A DNA stretch of 64,000 nt from Caballeronia sp. SBC1. GTDB lineage: Bacteria; Pseudomonadota; Gammaproteobacteria; Burkholderiales; Burkholderiaceae. The stretch spans positions 3,658,001 to 3,722,000 of the forward strand of contig NZ_CP049156.1 in the NCBI RefSeq assembly GCF_011493005.1. The letters run 5' to 3'. Positions 53,934-62,143 of the stretch are shown in pieces. A program made the position numbers and the translations under genes. Within the stretch, counting starts at the first letter, position 1. The number at the start of each line of letters is the position of its first letter. The notes beneath the pieces are model-generated. The model did not search any database. It was not told the origin of the DNA and saw only the letters and a program-made list of their open reading frames with translations.

Positions 53934-55451
53934 CTACCCCTTGATGCTCACGCCACGCAGGCGGATCAGCCCGTCAGGGTATGGCGTAAAGCCCTGCACT
54001 TTCTTCGACAATGCGTACGGCCACGGCTGCGCGTAGAGGTAAACAATCGGGTCTTCGTCGGCGAGGATCTTTTGCGCGGCGTCATAGATCGGCTTGCGTT
54101 CGGCGACCGTCGCTTTCACACGCGCGTCGTCGAGCAGCTTGTCGACATCGGGATTGCAATAGCGCCCGTAGTTCAAATTGCCCTTGCACGTCACGAACTG
54201 ATGCAGGTTGCCATCCGGGTCCGTGCGTCCCGACCAGCCGAGATACAGCAATTCGAAGTCGCCTTTCGTCGATGCATTCAGCGCAGCGGCGTAGTCAGTC
54301 GGACGCAGCTTCAGGTTGATGCCGGCCTCCGACAGCATGGCTTGCAGCATCTGCGCCATCTGGTTCGATACCGTGTTGTTACCAAAGGTCAGCTCCACAT
54401 TAAGCTGCTCGAAACCCGCAGCCTTGAGCAACGCCTTCGCCTTCGGAATATCGCGTTTGGTTGTCTTGATCGATGCATCGAAGTACGGGCTGTTCGCCGG
54501 GATCGCCTGGCCTATCGGCGAGAAAATCCCGCCACCGATCACCTGGTTGATTGCATCGCGATCAATGGCAAGTTCGAACGCCTGGCGCACGCGTTTGTCC
54601 TTGAACGCCTTCGGCGCACGCGGTCCGTTCGAGATGTTGAACGTGAGATCGTAGAAGCCTAAGCCGCTCATCGAAATGAAGTTGAGATTCTTGTCGCTTT
54701 TCACCGAAGCCACATCGGACGGTGCAAGGCGTTCCAGCATGTCGAGCGAACCCGAACGCAGGTTCGCGAGGCGCACGGTGCTATCGGGAATCGGCTGAAA
54801 GATGACTTTCTGGATCGGGTATTTATCGGCGTCCCAGTAGCCCGCGAATTTCTGCAGCACTACACGGTCGTTCTGCACGCGCTCGACAAACTTGTACGGA
54901 CCCGAGCAAACCGGATGCGTGGAAACGCCGGCGTCGTCGGTGAGGGTTTTCGGCGCGAGCATCATGCCGGCACGGTCAGTGAGTGTGGCGAGCAGCGCGG
55001 CGTCCGGCGCTTTCAACACGATCGCGACAGTGAATTCGTCGACCACATCCACATGATCGATAGAAGCTAGCTCGCTCTTGCGATTACTCGCGGGCATGGA
55101 ACGCGCGCGGTCGAGATTCGCCTTCACGGCGGCGGCGTTGAACGGCTCGTCGTCGTGGAATTTCACGCCGTGGCGCAGCTTGAACGTAAGCGTTTTATTG
55201 TCCGCGCTCATGCTCCAAGAGGTCGCGAGCATGGGCACGATCTTTAGATCCGGGCCAATATCCACCAGCGAATTGCATAGCGAACTGAACACGATTCGAT
55301 CGACAACCTGACTGCTGCGCGCCGGATCGAGCGAGCCAATGTCGTCCTGCAAACCAATCCGGATAGTCGAATTCGACTGAGCCATCACGGCGCTGGAGCT
55401 AGCCATACTCGCGGCGAGTGCCGCGGCCAAGAGAATCTTTCGCATCTGCAT
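53934..55451 (-). CDS. Peptide/glutathione-type ABC transporter substrate-binding protein (GsiB/DppA-like)
   Basis: 505 residues. Signal peptide ILLAAALAASMASSSAVMAQS. SBP family 5 fold: IRIGLQDDIGSLDPARSS, MLATSWSMSADNKTLTFKLRHGVKFHDDEPFNA, CSGPYKFVERVQND and the C-terminal YLGWSGRTDPDGNLHQFVTCKGNLNYGRYCNPDVD. The ligand is likely a short peptide or glutathione, from the linked gamma-glutamyltransferase. Start may be Met3 instead of Met1. Confidence 0.92.
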   Translation of the reverse strand: MQMRKILLAAALAASMASSSAVMAQSNSTIRIGLQDDIGSLDPARSSQVVDRIVFSSLCNSLVDIGPDLKIVPMLATSWSMSADNKTLTFKLRHGVKFHDDEPFNAAAVKANLDRARSMPASNRKSELASIDHVDVVDEFTVAIVLKAPDAALLATLTDRAGMMLAPKTLTDDAGVSTHPVCSGPYKFVERVQNDRVVLQKFAGYWDADKYPIQKVIFQPIPDSTVRLANLRSGSLDMLERLAPSDVASVKSDKNLNFISMSGLGFYDLTFNISNGPRAPKAFKDKRVRQAFELAIDRDAINQVIGGGIFSPIGQAIPANSPYFDASIKTTKRDIPKAKALLKAAGFEQLNVELTFGNNTVSNQMAQMLQAMLSEAGINLKLRPTDYAAALNASTKGDFELLYLGWSGRTDPDGNLHQFVTCKGNLNYGRYCNPDVDKLLDDARVKATVAERKPIYDAAQKILADEDPIVYLYAQPWPYALSKKVQGFTPYPDGLIRLRGVSIKG

Positions 55452-55461
55452 TTCCCCGTTT

Positions 55462-56561
55462 TTATCGTGTGTTCAATTGTTCTTTGATAGCGTCGTCAAC
55501 CAGCGCCTGACGTTGCCGATACACCGCAAGCCGCTCGGTAAGCTTCGGGCTGACGATGGAAACAAGAGGCGCGCCGCCACCCGCGTTCTGGATCTCGCGC
55601 CAGAAATGGCAAGCGACCCGGTGGCCGTTCTCCAGCGTTTCGCTGACCGGTTGCTCGTTGGAGCAGCGTGAGCGCGCATGCGGGCATCGTGGATGAAAAC
55701 GGCAGCCCGAAGGCGGTGCGGTCGGACTCGGCAGGTCGCCCGTCAAAGAAGGTTTACTGCGACGCTGACGCGGACTGCTTGCCGGAATCGCCTGCAATAA
55801 AGCCTGCGTATAAGGATGAAGCGGCTGGTCGAACAATACGTTCACATCCGCCATTTCCACGATTTCGCCGAGATACATCACCGCCACGCGATTGCTCATA
55901 TGGCGGATCACCGCGAGGTCATGCGCGATCATGATCAGCGTCAGGCCAAGCTCCTGCTTCAGCGACTCCAGCAGGTTGATCACTTGGGCCTGCACGGAGA
56001 CATCGAGCGCCGAGACGGGTTCATCGCCGACTATCAGTTTGGGCTCGCCCGCCAGCGCCCGCGCAATGCCAATACGTTGCCGTTGCCCGCCCGAAAACTC
56101 ATGCGGATAACGTTCGGCATAACCGGGCTGCAATCCCACCGTGCGCAGCAAGTCGGCCACGCGCTCGTTAAGCGCGGAGCCCTTCGCGAGACCATGCAGC
56201 GCGATCGGCTCACCAATGATCTGCCCTACCGTCATGCCTGGATTCAGCGACGCAAACGGGTCCTGAAAGATAATCTGCATCTCGCGACGCAAACGGCGCA
56301 TAGGCTCGGTGCCCAGATGCGTAATGTCCTTGCCTTCATAGATCACGCGGCCTTCGGTGCTATCGATAAGACGCAGCAACAGGCGCCCGAGCGTCGATTT
56401 GCCGCAACCCGATTCCCCGACAATGGCAAACGTCTCGCCCTTCTGCACGGAGAACGAGACACCGTTCACGGCGTAGACCGTCGGCGTACGCGTGAACAGG
56501 TTGCGCGTCCCGCCGAAGTGCTTGGTCAGTTCCTTCGCTTCAATAATGGGGACGTTGAGGT

Positions 56562-56565
<4 letters not shown>
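55462..56565 (-). CDS. Peptide/glutathione-type ABC transporter ATP-binding protein (DppF-like)
   Basis: 367 residues. Walker [11 protein letters not shown], signature [17 protein letters not shown], Walker [13 protein letters not shown], and the C-terminal oligopeptide-type cysteine motif [16 protein letters not shown]. It starts inside the stop of the upstream ATPase (four-base overlap). E. coli GsiA carries both ATPases in one chain; here they are separate. Confidence 0.93.
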
Positions 56566-57647
<1,082 letters not shown>

Positions 57648-57737
57648 TACAGGCGGCTAACCGGTGGCCATTGTTTTCTCTCGGCGACAAAGCTGCCCGT
57701 CGCCAAAACTTTCAATGAAGTAATTATGTCGGCCCAA

Positions 57738-57774
57738 AAGCATCAGGAAATATTAAACTTTCTTTTTGATGCTT
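57738..57774. promoter_or_regulatory. Inverted repeat in the LysR/transporter divergent promoter
   Basis: AAGCATCA (57738-57745) pairs perfectly with TGATGCTT (57767-57774), spacing 21 bases of A/T-rich sequence, in the 161-base gap between the divergent LysR gene and the importer operon. It is a candidate binding site for the LysR protein. Confidence 0.45.
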
Positions 57775-57808
57775 AACTTTTTCTTGAATGACTCACGCGT
57801 ACTAACTC

Positions 57809-58672
57809 ATGCCGACTATTCGAATGCTGAAGACGTTCCGGGCGGTTGCGCGGACGGGCTCGTTCGCAGCCGCGGCCGATAAGGTTGCGCTTACCCAGGC
57901 CGCGGTCAGCTTGCAGATGCGCGGGCTGGAGCAGGCGCTGGGGCGGCAGCTTTTTGACCGCAGCGCAAGGCAGATCACGCTGAGCCGGCAGGGGCACGAG
58001 ATTCGGCCGAAGATCGAGCAGATCTTGGATTTGCTCGATGAACTGGAGGCTACGCCGGCTGGGTCGATGCAAGGTCCTGTGGCAATTGGCGCGGTGGTAT
58101 CGGTGATTCAGGCGCTGTCGCTGGGCGTGGCGCGGCTAAAAACGGCTCACCCTGGGTTGGATGTGAGGTTGCTGTCGGCCCGGTCGGACGAACTGACAGT
58201 CATGGTTGAACAAGGCGAGGTGGACATTGCGGCGGTGGTAGCACGCCCCGATCAAGCCTTGCCTGACACGCTCAAATGGACGCCGCTATACACGGAGCCG
58301 CTGATGCTGATCGTGAGCCGCGAGATCACCGATACCGACCCGCGCCGAATCCTCGCGTCGCACGGATTTTTACGTTTCGACCGGCGCGTGCGAACCGGCG
58401 TGGTCGTCGATCAGGCGCTGACAACGCTCGGACTGGAGGTGACCGAGTATCTGGAGCTGAATTCCATTGAGACGATCGTCGCGCTGGTGAGGAAGAACGT
58501 GGGCGTGACCGTGTTGCCGCAGTTGCATAGGGCGGGATGGCAGACGGACCCGTCGTTGCGGCTGATTTCGATTGCACAGCCACCCATTCTTCGCACGGTC
58601 GGAATGGTCGAGAGGGCTTCGTACGGGCGCACGGGGATCACGGCGGCGATTATCGATACGCTTCACGACTAG
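57809..58672 (+). CDS. LysR-family transcriptional regulator
   Basis: 287 residues. DNA-binding domain RMLKTFRAVARTGSFAAAADKVALTQAAVSLQMRGLEQALGRQLF-type: the LysR signature around residues 3-60. The effector domain runs from about 90 to the end. Its divergence from the importer-ggt operon makes it the likely regulator, probably answering to a peptide or glutathione breakdown product; the inducer is not known. Confidence 0.93.
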   Translation: MPTIRMLKTFRAVARTGSFAAAADKVALTQAAVSLQMRGLEQALGRQLFDRSARQITLSRQGHEIRPKIEQILDLLDELEATPAGSMQGPVAIGAVVSVIQALSLGVARLKTAHPGLDVRLLSARSDELTVMVEQGEVDIAAVVARPDQALPDTLKWTPLYTEPLMLIVSREITDTDPRRILASHGFLRFDRRVRTGVVVDQALTTLGLEVTEYLELNSIETIVALVRKNVGVTVLPQLHRAGWQTDPSLRLISIAQPPILRTVGMVERASYGRTGITAAIIDTLHD

Positions 58673-58854
58673 ATTCTGGGTGCTCGGCGGCACGCGAACC
58701 CGCATCTCATTATTAGCAGATTGCGAAAAGTCAATTGCATGCTATCGATACAATAAATCAATAGTAGGGGTATACACTGCATTTCATCGACGCAGTGAGC
58801 AGAAAAAACCAAGCGACTGCGCCCCTTAAAAGTCATGCAAATCGGAGCAACATC

Positions 58855-59130
58855 ATGAACAAGAATCTTATCGCCGCATTGTTGGTCGCCGCTTCCGCAG
58901 CCCTGGCTGCCCCCGCTTTCGCCAGCAGCGGCTACGGCCCGGCACCCTCGTATAACCCGACCGTCGGCGCACCGGCATCGCAACGTGGCCAAAGCGCCCA
59001 AACCGTCGCAGCCGAAAACGCGCAAGCCAACGCGAACGCAACGTCCTACGGTGGCGTGCAAGACACGCAATCGCAGTCGGGCAGCCGCGTTAGCGTGAGC
59101 AACGAACGCTCGCTCTACTCGCATAACTAA
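58855..59130 (+). CDS. DUF4148-family small exported protein
   Basis: 91 residues from the ATG at 58855, GGAG seven bases upstream; a longer frame from 58795 is unlikely. Signal peptide IAALLVAASAALAAPAFASS, followed by low-complexity Gln/Asn/Ala-rich sequence. I recognise the DUF4148-like pattern common in Burkholderiaceae, typically abundant and of unknown function. Confidence 0.75.
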   Translation: MNKNLIAALLVAASAALAAPAFASSGYGPAPSYNPTVGAPASQRGQSAQTVAAENAQANANATSYGGVQDTQSQSGSRVSVSNERSLYSHN

Positions 59131-59299
59131 TTCCAAAGCCGCACGAACGGGGCGATCGATCAAACATCCGCTCCTGTCGTTACGCTGACGATGCACGAAA
59201 TGCTGATACCGGATAAGCGTAAGCTCATTCGGTATCGGCATTTTTAATTGCGAGAGAAGGTTTCGACAGGACGATCAGGACGCACTCAGCGCGGCTTAA

Positions 59300-59390
59300 T
59301 GTTCCCTTAAGTCTCGCGTTTTATGATGAGTTCTTCATTGATCCCCCTGTAGTACCCCCTCTTCAGGCCGCTTTGCGGCCTTCTTTTTTG
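59300..59390 (+). ncRNA. Candidate small RNA ending at a strong terminator
   Basis: A terminator-like hairpin (GGCCGC-TTT-GCGGCC, about 59367-59381) followed by TTCTTTTTTG lies over 200 bases from the nearest upstream stop codon. Just before it are two C-rich stretches (GATCCCCCTGTAG and TACCCCCTCTTC), which could pair with Shine-Dalgarno sequences as many Hfq-type RNAs do. A TATGAT sequence at about 59322-59327 could be a -10 box. No homologue is known to me; this rests on architecture only. Confidence 0.35.
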
Positions 59391-59399
59391 GTGTGACGG

Positions 59400-59498
59400 A
59401 TGAAGACCCTTTGGCGTTTGTGCGCGGTAGCCGTATGCCTGGTCGGTGGTGTCGGCATTGCCGTATGGCTGTTTTCCGTGATCGTGCGTATTGTCTGA
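59400..59498 (+). CDS. Possible 32-residue membrane protein
   Basis: ATG at 59400, TGA at 59496-59498. Reads MKTLWRLCAVAVCLVGGVGI then AVWLFSVIVRIV, a basic tip followed by one long hydrophobic helix, typical of tiny inner-membrane proteins. No strong ribosome site is visible and it begins just after a terminator, so it may be untranslated. Confidence 0.3.
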   Translation: MKTLWRLCAVAVCLVGGVGIAVWLFSVIVRIV

Positions 59499-59519
59499 TC
59501 TGCAAGGCCACGCGGACTC

Positions 59520-59607
59520 TTACGCTCCCTTCAATTGCGGCTGCATATTGAACGCGAGCTTCATCGGTTGCCACTCAGCGCTTGTTGCACCCGGCAACGG
59601 GCGTTGA
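59520..59607 (-). pseudogene. 3' remnant of an unidentified minus-strand gene
   Basis: In one frame the minus strand reads ...SAEWQPMKLAFNMQPQLKGA and stops at 59520. The last residues have a natural, non-random look, whereas the frame further upstream turns into the antisense of an IclR-type gene. It is most simply the tail of a gene that lost its 5' part. The product is unrecognised. Confidence 0.4.
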
Positions 59608-60075
59608 AACCTTGCCATCAACGCATTCGCGCGAGTGGAAAGTCCGGAACGCTGGGGCTTTTCGTTGAAGGTGCGCACGCTCATCGGCACGACCGATACC
59701 GCTTCGGGACAAGTGCTGATGGCGTTCCAGGAGGAACTGGAACGCAAGCGAATGCTTAAGTTGCACATCCCCGTTGATGGCGAACTCCCGGTCGTTGCAA
59801 AACAGCTTGCCGCGGATCCGGCACGGATCAAGGAACGCGGACATACGCGCATGCCTAGCCGCCAGGTTAAGGGCGTCAAGAATCTTGCATACCCTGTGTT
59901 TGGACGAAACGGACACGCCATTGCTCCGCTGACCACGCCGTTCATGGAACGCTTTGATCAAGCGCCGGTACCCAAGATGAACGAGGTGGCGGAAAGGAGG
60001 AAAGCGGCGGTGCAAACGCTGATCGGGTTAATGGGGTTAAATGTGTATTGGGAGCCGGGTGTGGGCGGGAGTTGA
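59608..60075 (+). pseudogene. Truncated IclR-family regulator, effector domain only
   Basis: After a stop at 59605-59607 the frame runs to 60075 and reads ARVESPERWGFSLKVRTLIG, TTDTASGQVLMAFQEELER, IKERGHTRMPSRQVKGVKNLAYPVFG and AAVQTLIGLMG, which is the C-terminal effector domain of IclR regulators. The N-terminal helix-turn-helix and first effector strands are absent, and no good start or ribosome site exists. The fragment is therefore a probable pseudogene. Confidence 0.7.
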
Positions 60076-60136
60076 GTTACGCGCCCTCTGCTTTGCTACG
60101 TTGCGGCTTCAATATCAACTGAATGGAGAGAGGAAT

Positions 60137-60520
60137 ATGAATCTGGCCTTTTCTGCCGGCGCCATCGATCTGAAGACTGCGTTCGACGCCGTCACCGAAC
60201 ACTGGTCGCCCAAGGTCGTAGCGCAGGTCAATGACCAATACGTGAAAGTCGCCAAGGTTCGGGGCGAGCTCGTCTGGCACAGCCACGCGGGCGAAGATGA
60301 ACTGTTCTACGTCGTACGCGGGAGTCTGCGGATCGAGTACGAAGGCGGCAAAGCGGTCCATTTGCCTGAAGGATCCATGCACGTGGTGCCTCGCGGCGTT
60401 CTGCACAATCCGGTGGCGGAAGAAGAATGCTGGATTGTGTTGATCGAGCCGGTCACGACCAAACATACGGGCGATGTAGAAAGCCCGTTGACGAAATCGC
60501 TTGCACAGCAATTGGCCTGA
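60137..60520 (+). CDS. Single-domain cupin
   Basis: 127 residues from the ATG at 60137 (GAGAGGAAT upstream; a longer frame from 60041 is not supported). Cupin motifs GELVWHSHAGEDELFYVVRGSLRIEY and LPEGSMHVVPRGVLHNPVAEE give the metal-binding His-His-Glu-His set. This short type is common and biochemically undefined. Confidence 0.9.
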   Translation: MNLAFSAGAIDLKTAFDAVTEHWSPKVVAQVNDQYVKVAKVRGELVWHSHAGEDELFYVVRGSLRIEYEGGKAVHLPEGSMHVVPRGVLHNPVAEEECWIVLIEPVTTKHTGDVESPLTKSLAQQLA

Positions 60521-61054
60521 CGAATCAGGCTGACTAGTTAGGTTGACTAAGTAGTCTGATTATATTGGCCTGACTAAAACCGACTAAGCCTGATTCATAA
60601 CCAGGCGTTTCGGCTCCGCGATCTTCCCTAAAGGAAAAATCGTAGCGCGTCCGACGACCAGGCGTCTCGCCACGCCTGGCCGCCGGCACGCCACCTCTCC
60701 CCTCGTTAACTATTTAATTCGCTACGTTTCACTCGCCGGTTACAACGCCCCCGTTGTTCTATCCCCGTCGCGTCGGAACCGGCGTCCCCATGCTGAACTT
60801 CAGTGTCAGCTTCTCCCCGTCTACTCCTTTGGACTTTTAATAACAGCGCGCAAACGTTTGTGTGCTGCACGGCCATTTGTTTTATTTCTTCGAGTAGCTT
60901 AGGACTTCTTTGCTCGAATCGTTAGGCTTAATCGTTAGGCTCATTTAGCCACGAGATTTCGTGATGCGCATCCCTACTAAAGCAGGCATACAAATGTGCG
61001 TGCGAGCACTCAAGGAGTCGCGCAACAACCGGTCGAAGGAACCCGCGCACTAAG
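60521..61054. other. Gene-free region with a long inverted repeat and GACTA repeats
   Basis: No convincing gene in over 500 bases. Immediately after the cupin stop, GAATCAGGCT (60522-60531) and AGCCTGATTC (60587-60596) form a perfect 10-base inverted repeat. Between them GACTA occurs four times with one inverted TAGTC. Further on, ATCGTTAGGCT is repeated twice in tandem near 60918-60942. These could be terminator- or attenuator-like structures; function unknown. Confidence 0.5.
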
Positions 61055-62029
61055 CTAAGAACGCGCCAACGATGCAGTGAACAGATCCAACTCCGGCGGC
61101 AACGGTTCAACCGCATAACCCCGACGCACCCACTCGTCCAGGCCGCCATATAAAACGCGCACGTTCACGACCTTTTTCCGGAGCAGCTGCTTGCGAACCT
61201 TCCTGACGGTCGCATCGTTCGGATACATGCCATACACAACAATGTTGCTGGCCGAAAGATTCGCATCCATGGTTTCCAGCGATTCAACATCGAGCAGCAA
61301 CGCCCCCGGAATTCGATACAACTCGTCACGCCGGACCGAAACTGGTCGCGCATCGAGGACCAACGGTGGCGTGCTTGAACGCATCATCCGGTCGAGCCGC
61401 TCCGGCGAGACAATCCTGCGGCTCAGCCACTTCCGGAAACGCCAGCGCAGCAGATATCGATACGTCAGATAAAGAACGGTGGCGGTAAACAGCACGTCGA
61501 GAATCGATCCCCCGTGGGGTCGGAGCACGCTCAACAACAACCCGAGTTGCCGCTCGAACAACGCGCCGCCGAGCAACCAGAAAGAAGCCCACGCCACCGT
61601 GCCCACCGTATCCCACGCAACGAACACGGCCGGCGCGATCAGCGTGGTGCCCATCAGCGGCGGCGTAATCAGAGCGAGGCCCGGAACAAACTTCGCCACC
61701 GCCACGATCGCGACGCCAAACCGTTCGAACAAGGCGCGCGTGGTGCGCATGCTTGCATCAAGCGACAACGACATACGTCCGAGAATATCGGTCAGGCGAC
61801 GGCCATAGATACGCCCCGCAGAAAACCACACGCCGTCGCCGAGCAACGCAGCGACTACCGCGGCACACAGCACGTGGGAGAAAACCAGATTCCCGCCGGC
61901 GATCGCGGAGCCCGCAAAAATAAGCACGGGGATAGCCGGCAGCGGGACACCCAGCCGCGTGGCCAGCACATTGGCGAAGACGGCAGCGCTTCCCCAGTTC
62001 TCGATTGCCGACGGTGGAATTTGTATCAA
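61055..62029 (-). CDS. DedA-family membrane protein with a rhodanese-like C-terminal domain
   Basis: 324 residues. Residues about 1-190 are the DedA/SNARE-associated membrane domain: PLPAIPVLIFAGSAIAG, GDGVWFSAGRIYG, FERFGVAIVAVAKFVPG (the conserved F-x-R/K-x-x-P-G-type motif) and further helices. Residues about 215-310 fit a rhodanese domain (LVLDARPVSVRRDELYRIPGALLL, VRVLYGGLDEWVRRGYAVE), but the active-site Cys position reads VVYGMYPND, with no cysteine. The domain is probably a binding rather than a catalytic module. DedA proteins affect membrane lipid or proton balance. Confidence 0.88.
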   Translation of the reverse strand: MIQIPPSAIENWGSAAVFANVLATRLGVPLPAIPVLIFAGSAIAGGNLVFSHVLCAAVVAALLGDGVWFSAGRIYGRRLTDILGRMSLSLDASMRTTRALFERFGVAIVAVAKFVPGLALITPPLMGTTLIAPAVFVAWDTVGTVAWASFWLLGGALFERQLGLLLSVLRPHGGSILDVLFTATVLYLTYRYLLRWRFRKWLSRRIVSPERLDRMMRSSTPPLVLDARPVSVRRDELYRIPGALLLDVESLETMDANLSASNIVVYGMYPNDATVRKVRKQLLRKKVVNVRVLYGGLDEWVRRGYAVEPLPPELDLFTASLARS

Positions 62030-62143
62030 GTACTAGTCTCCAGAAGCATTCAGCATCGCGCGCCCGACGCTTGCGTTTCATAGTGCGTGTGCAGCTCATC
62101 GCTTCATGAGTGCGGGATCAATATCATTTCACCACTTCATGAC

